Shown here: piece by piece, positions 1 through 8,324 of the stretch
Position numbering within the stretch: the stretch's first letter is position 1
How the letters are laid out: every line of letters starts with the position of its first letter
Origin: Synechococcus sp. 1G10
Lineage (GTDB): Bacteria > Cyanobacteriota > Cyanobacteriia > PCC-6307 > Cyanobiaceae
NCBI RefSeq assembly: GCF_002252625.1
Contig: NZ_NQKW01000009.1
Span: 62,001-126,000 of the forward strand
DNA: 64,000 nucleotides
Reading direction: 5' to 3'
Translations under genes and position numbers: made by a program
The notes under the pieces: generated by a model
The model's database searches: none
Told to the model about the DNA's origin: nothing
What the model saw: the letters and a program-made list of their open reading frames with translations, nothing else

Positions 1-2246
1 CAGGCTGCATCATGGATGGGATCGGCACCGCCCCCGAAAGTGGCCTGGCTTGACTGAGGACTCTCACCCATCGGCTCAGCATCAACGTTCGTCTGATTCT
101 GTCGGGGTTGATAATGCTCCAAGGCATGGACCAAGTCAGATGGAACGATCGGTTTGCCGAGAAAAGCATCCATGCCGGCACTCTTACAGCTCTTCCGGTC
201 CTCAGGGCTGACATGGGCGGTCATGGCGATGATCCAGGGTTGCAGCACCGGCAGGGGCAACCGGCGGATGGCCCTCGTTGCCTCATACCCGTCGAGTTCG
301 GGCATCTGAACGTCCATGAAGAGCACGTCGAAGGGCCGCTCCTGAACGGCCCGCACCGCCTCAGCACCGGAAGGAACGGCGTCGGCCCGGTAGCCGAGGC
401 GATCCAGCAACTTGAGCGCCAGCTTTCGGTTCACTGGGATGTCATCAACCACAAGGATTCGCAGCGGAAGGCGATCGGCCAGGCGGCTAACACCGTCTGC
501 GGCCGCGGACCGGGGGGGAAGAAGAGGCTTCAGCGCAGAGGAAGGGAGGTTCGCCTCCACCGGATCTGACGGGCCTTGAAGCTGACGTACGAGGGCCGAG
601 CGGAGCTGATCGAACCTCACTGGCTTGCCGATCACCACAGGGATTCTGTCGGGGAAAAGCCCCGGCTCCAGCTCTTCATGCCTGTAGGCAAGGACGATCC
701 AGGGATACCGGCTCAGAGGCGGCAGCTGCCAGAGCTGCGGGTGACTCAAAGCACGGGCAGCAGCGAGTAACCGAGCATCGATGACAACCACCACACGGCT
801 CAACGGATCAAGGCTTGGAAGTTGGGCCCACCAGCCGTCCTGAAAAGCATCAGGGGCAGTCACGTCAAAGCCCAGTTGAGCCAGCTGCCGGGCCAAGACC
901 TGACGCAGGCTGGCATTGGGGATCAGGAGCAAGATCGACGCAGCCGAGATGGGGAACGAGACAGGCACTGCAGGGGCAGCTGGGTCCAGTCGCAGCAACA
1001 GGGTGAAAGTGAACGCGCTGCCATCCCCTTCGGCGCTGGCCACCTCGATCGTGCCCCCCATCAGTTCGCATAACCGTCGGGTGATCGCCAGACCGAGCCC
1101 AGTGCCTCCAAAGCGTCGAGCCATCGACGGGTCGGCCTGGCGAAAGGGTTCGAAAAGCTGGGAGATCAGCTCAGATGGGATCCCGATACCGGTGTCACGG
1201 ATCTGAATCGTGAATCGGCACGGTGTGGGTAGACCAGGTTCAGAGTCGAGAACCTCGGCGGAGCCCACAACGACGATCTCACCAGCAGAGGTGAACTTGA
1301 CGGCGTTGCTGAGCAGGTTCCAGAGAATCTGACGCAGACGGGTGAGATCACCGATGACCGCGCTGGGAAATCCGGGCTCGAGATCCAGGATCAGATCCAG
1401 ATCCTTTTCAACGATCCTTGACCCGATCAGATCAAGTGCCTCTTCAATGCAGATGCGAAGATCAAAGTGCTGCTCGTCGAGATGCATCGCTCCCGACTCG
1501 ATCTTCGAGAAGTCAAGGATGTCATTGATAATGGTAAGAAGTGAGTCCGTGCTGCTGTTGATGATTTCAACATAGTCCCTCTCAACAGGCCCAAGCTGTG
1601 ATTCCTGAAGGAGTCCGGCCATCCCCATGATGGCGTTCATCGGTGTTCTGATCTCATGACTCATCGTGGCCAGGAAGGTATCCTTGGCGGAATTGGCATC
1701 CTCTGCCGTCCGCTTGGCAGCCTCCAGCTCCTCATTGAGAGAGGACAGGCGCTGGGTGCTTTCCCGCAACTCGCGGCGCTGTGAAATCAGAATTTCATTC
1801 AGCTTCTGACTTTCCTCAAGAGCAACGTTCCGAGCCTGCAACAGAAAAAGATAGTCAACCAGAGAGTCCTGAAAAGGAAAGTCGTTAATCTTCAGACCTA
1901 AGGAGCTGAGATCATCCAGCTTCAGCACCCAGGGTGTCCCCACGACAAGCAGCCGTTCGTGTTCAACCAGACAGCAGATCTGACACTTGAGTTGAAGGGC
2001 AATCGTGCGTGATTCCAGGATCACCAGCTGATCGATGCATTGCCGCAGGCCACCGAAGCTGATGGCGCCTTCAGGACGTTTCAGCCGAAAATGATCATGC
2101 AGCAGATCTCCAAGCAATGACCCTCTCTGAAGAATCCGTTCCAAAACGGATCCTGCTGCAAGAATGCGGAGCTCGGAATCGAGTACGAGATGAAAGGGGA
2201 GTAACCGGTCAAAATGCTCAACCGATAGCTCAGGTGAAGACGACAT
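1..2246 (-). CDS. HNOBA-domain hybrid sensor histidine kinase (3' end outside window)
   Basis: This is a soluble hybrid kinase expected to act with the H-NOX protein just upstream. The first ~110 residues match the HNOBA (haem-NO-binding-associated) domain, with FDRLLPFHLVLDSELRI near the N-terminus. A coiled-coil-like linker follows, then a HisKA box MSHEIRTPMN with His197, and an HATPase region with N, G1 (RDTGIGIP) and G2 (GGTGLGL) boxes. A degenerate receiver-like segment (roughly 450-570) precedes a canonical receiver with phospho-acceptor Asp645 in FMDVQMPELDG. The frame stays open to base 1, so the C-terminus is missing. Its ATG (2246-2244) overlaps the TGA of the H-NOX gene by one base, indicating translational coupling. 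HNOBA domains are known partners of H-NOX in guanylate cyclases and kinases; NO responsiveness here is inferred. Confidence 0.9.
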   Translation of the reverse strand, partial: MSSSPELSVEHFDRLLPFHLVLDSELRILAAGSVLERILQRGSLLGDLLHDHFRLKRPEGAISFGGLRQCIDQLVILESRTIALQLKCQICCLVEHERLLVVGTPWVLKLDDLSSLGLKINDFPFQDSLVDYLFLLQARNVALEESQKLNEILISQRRELRESTQRLSSLNEELEAAKRTAEDANSAKDTFLATMSHEIRTPMNAIMGMAGLLQESQLGPVERDYVEIINSSTDSLLTIINDILDFSKIESGAMHLDEQHFDLRICIEEALDLIGSRIVEKDLDLILDLEPGFPSAVIGDLTRLRQILWNLLSNAVKFTSAGEIVVVGSAEVLDSEPGLPTPCRFTIQIRDTGIGIPSELISQLFEPFRQADPSMARRFGGTGLGLAITRRLCELMGGTIEVASAEGDGSAFTFTLLLRLDPAAPAVPVSFPISAASILLLIPNASLRQVLARQLAQLGFDVTAPDAFQDGWWAQLPSLDPLSRVVVVIDARLLAAARALSHPQLWQLPPLSRYPWIVLAYRHEELEPGLFPDRIPVVIGKPVRFDQLRSALVRQLQGPSDPVEANLPSSALKPLLPPRSAAADGVSRLADRLPLRILVVDDIPVNRKLALKLLDRLGYRADAVPSGAEAVRAVQERPFDVLFMDVQMPELDGYEATRAIRRLPLPVLQPWIIAMTAHVSPEDRKSCKSAGMDAFLGKPIVPSDLVHALEHYQPRQNQTNVDAEPMGESPQSSQATFGGGADPIHDAA

Positions 2247-2866
2247 CACCTCTGAGCGTGGTCATGAGATACCCCATCGGAATCAGTCTCAGAATTAGTT
2301 TCAGAAGCTACTGACTGATCAGAATAGCGTACATGGAAGAGATCTCTGGCATCTCCTCGATCCCGAGACGCTGTCTGCTCCACCATGACGGAATTGCCGA
2401 ATCTCTTGCCCAGGCCATGCAGAAGCCCGATCACCATCGGAGCAAGCCCCTGGCGCTTCGAGCGATACTCCAGATCCACCGACTGGTCGGCAGCATGCTC
2501 GCAGCGGAATGATGGGGGTTGCAACTTCGGGAAGGAAAGGCCTGCCCTGGCATGGAGATTATCCAGATGATCCAGGAATTCCGGCAATGTTTCACCGGTA
2601 CTTTCGAGCAGCTGTTCATAGCCTTCCGAAGCCGTGTATGTGATCCAGTACTCACCGAAAGCCTGCATGATTTGGTCGCCGGACAAGCCAAGTTCGTCCG
2701 AGGCAGCGGCAACTAATCGGTGCGTCACGTCATCGGGATAGGCCTGAAAGGTGGAGAAGAAATCCAGGTCCTCAAGATCGGCTTTCGCCTTGATCCGCTT
2801 CCACACATCCTCACCATGCTGTGTGGTCACCATCTGCTGAATGGCCCGGTTGACAAGCCCGTACAT
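2246..2866 (-). CDS. H-NOX haem nitric oxide sensor
   Basis: This is a single-domain H-NOX protein of about 206 residues. Numbered from the MYGLV start, it has the proximal haem ligand His105 in LDNLHAR, the conserved Pro118, and the haem-propionate-binding YxSxR motif at Tyr134-Ser136-Arg138 (YRSKRQGLAP). The position matching the distal Tyr of O2-binding H-NOX proteins (five residues after the YxSxR Arg) is Pro143, so an NO/CO-selective sensor is likelier than an O2 binder. The residues after ~180 are polar and low in complexity. A GTG and two further ATG codons lie directly upstream (up to 2875); I chose the last ATG because the family starts MYGL. The stop overlaps the kinase start. It lies 62 bases after the wzy-like gene on the same strand. 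Confidence 0.92.
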   Translation of the reverse strand: MYGLVNRAIQQMVTTQHGEDVWKRIKAKADLEDLDFFSTFQAYPDDVTHRLVAAASDELGLSGDQIMQAFGEYWITYTASEGYEQLLESTGETLPEFLDHLDNLHARAGLSFPKLQPPSFRCEHAADQSVDLEYRSKRQGLAPMVIGLLHGLGKRFGNSVMVEQTASRDRGDARDLFHVRYSDQSVASETNSETDSDGVSHDHAQR

Positions 2867-2928
2867 CATCATCACTCAGTTCATTCCAAAATCTAGCAAA
2901 GCTGATGGGTGATGGTGCAAACAGGGGC

Positions 2929-4365
2929 TCAAGCGCGTTCTGCCTGAGCATCAAATTCAGGCCTCTCAGCTGAGCGGCTCACCTGCTCATCGCCATCGGT
3001 CAACTCAGTTGCAGTGAGAATGAGTTGAGGGCCTACGGCATTAGCCATCGCTGGCGACTTCACTTCTTGCAAAGCCATTCCCATCATGATCATTCCTGGC
3101 CAGTAGAGATAGACAAGGATTTCCAGGTTCTCGCCAAAGGTATAGAGAAATAGGATCACGATCATGCTGAGGCCGACGGAGCCCAGCTGATAGCGTGGAT
3201 TCGATGCACGACGTAGCAGATCAATTATCGTAGCTACCATTGGGACTGCCAGCGCAAAGAAGCCCACGATTCCCTTCACGAACAGCAAGCCGGCCCAGGT
3301 GTGATGTGAGCCGATCGGCATCGCCTCTACCAGGTGAGGGCCAGGCTCGACGATGCCATGACCCCAGAGTGGAGCTTCCTTCTCCCATCGATACACAGCA
3401 ATGCGCTTGAGTGCCATCCGAACACGTGTGGATCCTGCCCTTGCGCCTTTGAATCCGTCCCAGAAGTCACTGATCAGCTGCAGCAGAACCGGAGACAAAA
3501 TGCCACCGACATACGAGGCAATACCCAGACCTATTAATGTAACGGGTCTTCGGATTCGCGAGACTATGAATATGATAGTGGGTATGAGGATAATGCAAAC
3601 CTGGGCAAGACGGGATTTGCAGACGAAGCACATCACAATCGAGCCGGCCATGCCGAATATTTTCCAGCGCCGTTCCTTCTCCAGGAGGCTGAGCATGAAG
3701 TTCACATTGCCCACGAATCCCAGTGCAGGACCCCAGGGAGTGAACAGGCGCCAGCGCATGTCGCCGGTGCTGCCGTCAATCTCATAGAGCGGCACATCAA
3801 AGAATTCGTTGCCAGGTCCGCCGATTGCCCTCAAGGGGGACACATACAAAACCTGGGGGAGGCCCAGATGCGGTGTGAGCAGCAGGATTGGGGTAATGAT
3901 GAGCGTATGCAGGCCCACGATGCAGATGGCCCTGCTGATGATCTTGCTGCGGATGTTCAGGCATCCAGCGAGGGGGTAAAGAGCCAGCGCTGCCCATCCT
4001 TTGCCCCAGCCAATCGATGACTTGATAATCATCGCTATGCCAAGGTTGAAGTCCACATGACCCATCACCAGCGCAACCTGCATCACCAGCATCCCCACCA
4101 CCCAGAGCCAGATCACCGGCGAGATATTCACTTCCTCGTTCTGCTCAGGGTGATCCATCCCCGCTAGGATCTTGATGATCAGGCAGAACAACAACAGCCA
4201 TCCCAGAACGGAGCCCACCACATAGAGACCGCCGACCAGCCAGATTGGATAGGTGAAGATAATGGAGTACCAGATGAGGCGCTCCGGCCAGTTCTGAGGC
4301 TGCAGATCAGGGGCTGAAGATTGGCAATCATCAGCCTTTGGGCGTATCCAGCTCCTGAGTCCCAT
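2929..4365 (-). CDS. Wzy/O-antigen-ligase-like polysaccharide polymerase
   Basis: This is a polytopic inner-membrane protein of about 478 residues with roughly 11-12 hydrophobic segments and a long central loop (around residues 180-230), the layout of Wzy/O-antigen ligase proteins. It probably polymerises lipid-linked repeat units in the periplasm. Sequence conservation in such proteins is low, so the call rests on topology and position directly after the wza- and wzz-like genes. I chose ATG 4365, seven bases after the wzz-like stop, rather than a start at 4476 inside that gene. The last ~50 residues are hydrophilic. Confidence 0.7.
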   Translation of the reverse strand: MGLRSWIRPKADDCQSSAPDLQPQNWPERLIWYSIIFTYPIWLVGGLYVVGSVLGWLLLFCLIIKILAGMDHPEQNEEVNISPVIWLWVVGMLVMQVALVMGHVDFNLGIAMIIKSSIGWGKGWAALALYPLAGCLNIRSKIISRAICIVGLHTLIITPILLLTPHLGLPQVLYVSPLRAIGGPGNEFFDVPLYEIDGSTGDMRWRLFTPWGPALGFVGNVNFMLSLLEKERRWKIFGMAGSIVMCFVCKSRLAQVCIILIPTIIFIVSRIRRPVTLIGLGIASYVGGILSPVLLQLISDFWDGFKGARAGSTRVRMALKRIAVYRWEKEAPLWGHGIVEPGPHLVEAMPIGSHHTWAGLLFVKGIVGFFALAVPMVATIIDLLRRASNPRYQLGSVGLSMIVILFLYTFGENLEILVYLYWPGMIMMGMALQEVKSPAMANAVGPQLILTATELTDGDEQVSRSAERPEFDAQAERA

Positions 4366-4372
4366 GCCTCGC

Positions 4373-5893
4373 TCAGGTGGAGATCCAGGTCGAGAGACGC
4401 TTGATCCAGGGCTTGCGAATCCAGAGAATCCATAGTCCCAGGCTGGTGAGGATGGAGCCGAAGGCGGCCCCTGCAAGCAGCAGACCCTTCTTGGGTGTGG
4501 TGGGTGTGGTGGGAAGGGTTGGATCCACGGCCATCTGGATCAGGGGGAAGGCCGCAAAGACATCTGCCTGGCCTAGGTCCAGCTTGGCCAGGGTGGAAGC
4601 AAAGACCGCTTCGGCGATCTGCTCGGTCCGCTTGAGACTCTCCAGGGTGGGCTGGCGCTGCGACATCCTCTGAAGACGACCTTCGAGGACGCCGATCTGC
4701 TGATCCAGCTTGCTCACCTGAGCTGCCGCACCGATCGCATCAGACTGATAAGTGACCAGGCTCTGGAAAAGCGTATCTCTGCCTGAACCAGTGTTCGTCA
4801 GAGCCAGCCGTGTGAGGGTACCGCCCGTGGGTTTTCGGCCCAGCACAGTGCGTGCACGTAGATCCATGGCCTGCTCGGCCGCCTTCTGACGCTTCACCTC
4901 CTTGATCATGCGCGGATGATTGGGGCCGAACTTCGAGGTCTGGACCTTGAGGATGGAGGTGGCTTCGCTGTAGTCCTTGAGATTCTGCTGGAAAATCTGG
5001 TCGGCCTGCAGCTTGAAGGCATCTGCCGCTTCAGCAGGGCTGAGGTTGAGGTTTCCGCGAAGCTTCTGGAGACGCGCTTCCGACAGAGCTTGCTGAGCCG
5101 CGAACTCGGCACGTTGGCGCCGCAACTGTTCGATATTGGTGGAGATCGTTTCGACCTGCTCCGTGGAGTTCAGACCAGATTTCAGCTTGTATGCGGAGAC
5201 GGCCTTTTGGGCCTCCTCAAGTTTCGAGCGCGTCTGCAGAAGAATGTTCTGTGTTGGTCCCTCCCTCTGATTCATCTCACTGATTCGCAACTGATTCAAG
5301 CGTTCCTTCATGGCGTCGTAAAGAGCGAAGGCTTTCTTGCGCGAGACTTCAGGGGATGGTCCGGTCATATCGATCTGCATCACGGTGGTGTTATCAATGT
5401 TCTTGATGCGGGGTTCGCCGAAAGTGTCGATCGGTAGTCCAGAATTTTTAGCTGCCTGTTGAATCACCTGCTCACTGCTGAAGATGTATTCGTAATTGGC
5501 TCGCGGATCAAACGTCGAGGTGGCTACACCTGCAGAACCACTTGAAGCGGATGTCTGACCGATTTCGGGGAGGTTGACATTCACTGAATTGATGCTGCCA
5601 GGCAGAATCAGGGCAAAGCTGCTTGTGTACGTCGGCTTGGCCGTGGCCAGGATCAGCAGACTTGAGCCCCAGATGACGGCGTTCGCCGCCCCACTCACCA
5701 CGATGTAGCGACTCCAGCGCAGCTTGTCCGTCCGGCTCAGTCCTCCCCACCAGGCGCGGGGATGCTGCGGCCTTGGGATCGGCACGTTTCGCAGCTGCTC
5801 GGTGAACAGCCGACGCGCCTTGTACAGTGGATCGGGACCGGTCGATTCCTGCTCCGGTGGTGCCGGCTGTCCTGGCAGACCCAACTTCACCAT
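4373..5893 (-). CDS. Wzz/GumC-type polysaccharide co-polymerase
   Basis: This 506-residue chain-length/export regulator has an N-terminal cytoplasmic stretch of ~65 residues, a first membrane segment near 65-85, a long periplasmic part rich in predicted coiled coil (about 190-420), and a second membrane segment near 470-490. A Pro/Thr-rich motif (PTTPTTPKKG) sits just before that segment, as is usual in Wzz/GumC proteins. No tyrosine-kinase Walker motif follows, so this is the co-polymerase without the fused BY-kinase. It starts 4 bases after the wza-like gene and is followed at once by the polymerase. The protein should span the inner membrane and touch the Wza-like channel. Confidence 0.87.
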   Translation of the reverse strand: MVKLGLPGQPAPPEQESTGPDPLYKARRLFTEQLRNVPIPRPQHPRAWWGGLSRTDKLRWSRYIVVSGAANAVIWGSSLLILATAKPTYTSSFALILPGSINSVNVNLPEIGQTSASSGSAGVATSTFDPRANYEYIFSSEQVIQQAAKNSGLPIDTFGEPRIKNIDNTTVMQIDMTGPSPEVSRKKAFALYDAMKERLNQLRISEMNQREGPTQNILLQTRSKLEEAQKAVSAYKLKSGLNSTEQVETISTNIEQLRRQRAEFAAQQALSEARLQKLRGNLNLSPAEAADAFKLQADQIFQQNLKDYSEATSILKVQTSKFGPNHPRMIKEVKRQKAAEQAMDLRARTVLGRKPTGGTLTRLALTNTGSGRDTLFQSLVTYQSDAIGAAAQVSKLDQQIGVLEGRLQRMSQRQPTLESLKRTEQIAEAVFASTLAKLDLGQADVFAAFPLIQMAVDPTLPTTPTTPKKGLLLAGAAFGSILTSLGLWILWIRKPWIKRLSTWIST

Positions 5894-5897
5894 CTCC

Positions 5898-6944
5898 TCA
5901 CGGGGTAATCAGGTCGTAGATCAGGGCCCCTGGGACAAGGATGTCCCTGATCAGTCCCATGACATCTCGAAGGTTGGTCACGCCCGAGTCGTAGCAGGCA
6001 ACGGCATCATTGGCCATCAGGTAGGGATTGTTGCCGCCGTCGCTGGAGCGGCGCAGGAGTTCCTCCACCCCCCGCTCCAGAACGGTGGTCTTGCCGGATT
6101 GCGCGTCGGTGTTCACCAGAACGGCGCGACGTCGAGCATTGGTCAACATGGTGCCCCCGGCACAGTTGCCTGAGACGACCGCCTGGGAAAACCGGGATCC
6201 ATAGGGAAATGAGGTGGCGTCTCTCCCGATCGCCGAACTGGCATTGCTAGCTGACGGCACGGTGAGATTGGAGATGAAAATCTTGACGCCGATTGGAGTG
6301 ATCTGGGAAGGCCTCACGATCGTCGGGTTGATCACCCCGGTGTCGGGGACCACCACCCTGTCGCCGGCGATCAATGGCACATCAATGAACGGCTCACCGG
6401 TGAAGATCCCGGAAAGATCGAGGACTTGTCGGCGCCCGCCTCGGACCAACTCCACCGAGCTGACATCCGCAGTGGGAGTGACACCACCAGCCTGGCGGAT
6501 CGCGGCGGAAAGGAAGCGCTTGAGTGGCGCCTGACCGGAGAGTTGAACAGGTGTCTGGGTCTGTTCTGCATCGCTCCACTCGTTGATCAGGACCCGCCCA
6601 GGTTGAAACGTGGAGCCACTGACGAACACCTCGACCGGTGCCCACTGCACGACATTTACGCTGACCCTGAGAAAGGAGGGTTGGAAGTATCCCTGTGCGA
6701 CGAGTGCCTGGTGAATGCGTTGCTCCACTTCCCTGGGCTCGATTCCAGAGGCCTGGATTCCCCTCACATAGGGAAGTTCCAATTCACCGCTAAGACTGAC
6801 TTCGAAGATTCCACTGAATTCCTCACCTTCGGGGATGGTGACCTTGACCCGATCTCCAGCAGAGAGGGGAAGAGCAAGAGCAGGGGAAGCCGGCAATGCC
6901 AGTGCGATCAGGAATACGGCCACCGAAGCAAGACGCTTCACCAT
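5898..6944 (-). CDS. Wza-like polysaccharide export outer-membrane protein
   Basis: This 348-residue protein has a cleavable signal peptide (basic start, hydrophobic core, ALA-type end near residue 24) and no lipobox Cys, unlike E. coli Wza. The Poly_export domain begins directly after it (SAGDRVKVTIPEGEEFSG), followed by SLBB-like segments (APVEVFVSG, and AGDRVVVPDTG near 190). The family forms the outer-membrane/periplasmic channel for capsule or exopolysaccharide. It is the first gene of the minus-strand arm wza-wzz-wzy-(H-NOX-kinase). Its promoter should lie in the 272-base divergent intergenic region to the right. Confidence 0.88.
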   Translation of the reverse strand: MVKRLASVAVFLIALALPASPALALPLSAGDRVKVTIPEGEEFSGIFEVSLSGELELPYVRGIQASGIEPREVEQRIHQALVAQGYFQPSFLRVSVNVVQWAPVEVFVSGSTFQPGRVLINEWSDAEQTQTPVQLSGQAPLKRFLSAAIRQAGGVTPTADVSSVELVRGGRRQVLDLSGIFTGEPFIDVPLIAGDRVVVPDTGVINPTIVRPSQITPIGVKIFISNLTVPSASNASSAIGRDATSFPYGSRFSQAVVSGNCAGGTMLTNARRRAVLVNTDAQSGKTTVLERGVEELLRRSSDGGNNPYLMANDAVACYDSGVTNLRDVMGLIRDILVPGALIYDLITP

Positions 6945-7216
6945 GGAGTTTGATCACCGGGCATGACTGAGCACTGGGATGCCTGAGGAGCGGGTTGATT
7001 GAATCCGCACGCTGGCACCCAGGGGGTACACCATTCCGTCAGATGGGTGCGCAGAGGCGCAGCGGGATGTGAAAACTCTGTCATGGCCTATAGGCGCTAC
7101 CCTAGCTTAAACGCTGGAGAGAATCTCAGCCGCTCATTTGCAGGTAGCTGCCGTAGTCCTTACGGCAGCTACCTGGGGAATGACGAGGTAGGGCGCACAA
7201 AAGGGAGACATGCTCT
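6945..7216. promoter_or_regulatory. Divergent intergenic region of the polysaccharide locus
   Basis: These 272 bases separate the minus-strand export arm from the plus-strand biosynthesis arm, so promoters for both must be here or inside the flanking genes. The only strong structure is the inverted repeat at 7141-7175. An AAGGGAG ribosome binding site at 7201-7207 serves the plus-strand gene. I cannot pick out -35/-10 boxes with confidence. Confidence 0.6.
7141..7175. promoter_or_regulatory. Perfect 15-bp inverted repeat (operator or leader hairpin)
   Basis: The arms CAGGTAGCTGCCGTA and TACGGCAGCTACCTG are exact reverse complements around a 5-base loop, GTCCT. The element ends 41 bases before the TTG start at 7217. 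There is no T-run after it on the plus strand, so it does not look like a simple intrinsic terminator. It could be a dimeric regulator's operator serving both divergent arms, or a 5' leader hairpin of the plus-strand transcript. Confidence 0.75.
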
Positions 7217-8323
7217 TTGGGTCACGCGACAGCTCACCACATCCCGGATCCATCGGTGCGTATCGGCCTGATCAATGCGTACAGCACCCTGAACCTGGGT
7301 GATGCCGCCATATACAGCGCCCTTCGGTCCTTGCTGCCGGATGCGGACCTGGAAGCCCGCGTGCAGGACTCTGAGCCCGATCCCAGCCTGGGGATCACAT
7401 TTTTGGAGGGTCGCCCCGTCGATTGTTCCGCCTACGTGAGCGTGGGTGGCGACATCTTCAATAATTCACGCGAGTGGCTGATCACCAAGGCGTTTCTCAA
7501 GAACCTTGGTGAGCTCACCCGTCACCCTGGCCGCACGGTGCTGTTCGGGCAGTCGATCCCCCGCTCCTGCCACGGTCTGAGTTTTTTCGCCCTGAGCCGC
7601 TGCCTGCGTCGCCTGGCAGCCGTGTGCGTGCGTGATGCCCAGAGCCACCAGCGCCTGCGTAAAGCGGGGGTCGAAGCTCGGCTGTCCTTCGACACCGCCT
7701 TCGTGCTGGAGGGCTCGGAGCCCGCGCGCCATGCCGCTCTCGCCCTGTTCCAGGCCAGCAATCTTGATCCGTCTCGCTCAGCCGTTGTGTCGGTGCGGGC
7801 TTTCGACAGCATGTATACCCACGACAACGAACTCTTCGTGGACCGCATGGCAGCCCTGTGCCGCGGGCTCGAGCAGGCCGATCTCACCCCCGTGGTTCTG
7901 ATCCAGTCGCGGGCCTATGGCGCTGACAACGATCTTGAGGTGGCACGCCTGATCGCCGCCCAGGCCCCAGGAACCGTCATCCTCGACCCATTCCTCAAGG
8001 ATCCAGCTGTTCCCTGCTGGCAACTGGCCATGGCGGTGTTCGAGCTGGCTCAGAGGGTGATTGCGGTGCGGTATCACACGGCTGTGCTCGCCTTGGCTAC
8101 CGGCAAGGTGCCCTTTCACCTGCATTACTCCAACAAGGGTCAGGATCTGTGTGAGCGTCTGCAGCTTCCGGGCTCGGCTCTGGGCGACTTCGATCCGGCA
8201 GCCACCCTCCACGCTGTGCTGTCGGCACCTTGCGACGGCTTTGATCACCATGCCCTTCGCGATCAGGTACGGCGTGATTTCGAGTGGTGCATGGGGAGGC
8301 TGACTCCCTTAGAGAGGCCCTGA
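7217..8323 (+). CDS. Polysaccharide pyruvyl transferase family protein
   Basis: This 368-residue protein has the WcaK/CsaB fold signature: an N-terminal INAYSTLNLGDAAIYSAL segment, a central VSVGGDIF, and a C-terminal VIAVRYHTAVLALATGKVPF block. The family transfers pyruvate ketals from PEP to sugars of cell-surface polymers. The start is TTG 7217, supported by AAGGGAG nine bases upstream; a GTG at 7256 is the alternative. It is the first gene of the plus-strand biosynthesis operon, one base before the GT4 gene. Confidence 0.85.
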   Translation: MGHATAHHIPDPSVRIGLINAYSTLNLGDAAIYSALRSLLPDADLEARVQDSEPDPSLGITFLEGRPVDCSAYVSVGGDIFNNSREWLITKAFLKNLGELTRHPGRTVLFGQSIPRSCHGLSFFALSRCLRRLAAVCVRDAQSHQRLRKAGVEARLSFDTAFVLEGSEPARHAALALFQASNLDPSRSAVVSVRAFDSMYTHDNELFVDRMAALCRGLEQADLTPVVLIQSRAYGADNDLEVARLIAAQAPGTVILDPFLKDPAVPCWQLAMAVFELAQRVIAVRYHTAVLALATGKVPFHLHYSNKGQDLCERLQLPGSALGDFDPAATLHAVLSAPCDGFDHHALRDQVRRDFEWCMGRLTPLERP

Positions 8324-8324
8324 G

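Noticed and set aside
2246-2866. O2-sensing H-NOX
   Set aside because: The residue matching the distal Tyr is Pro143, which argues against stable O2 binding.
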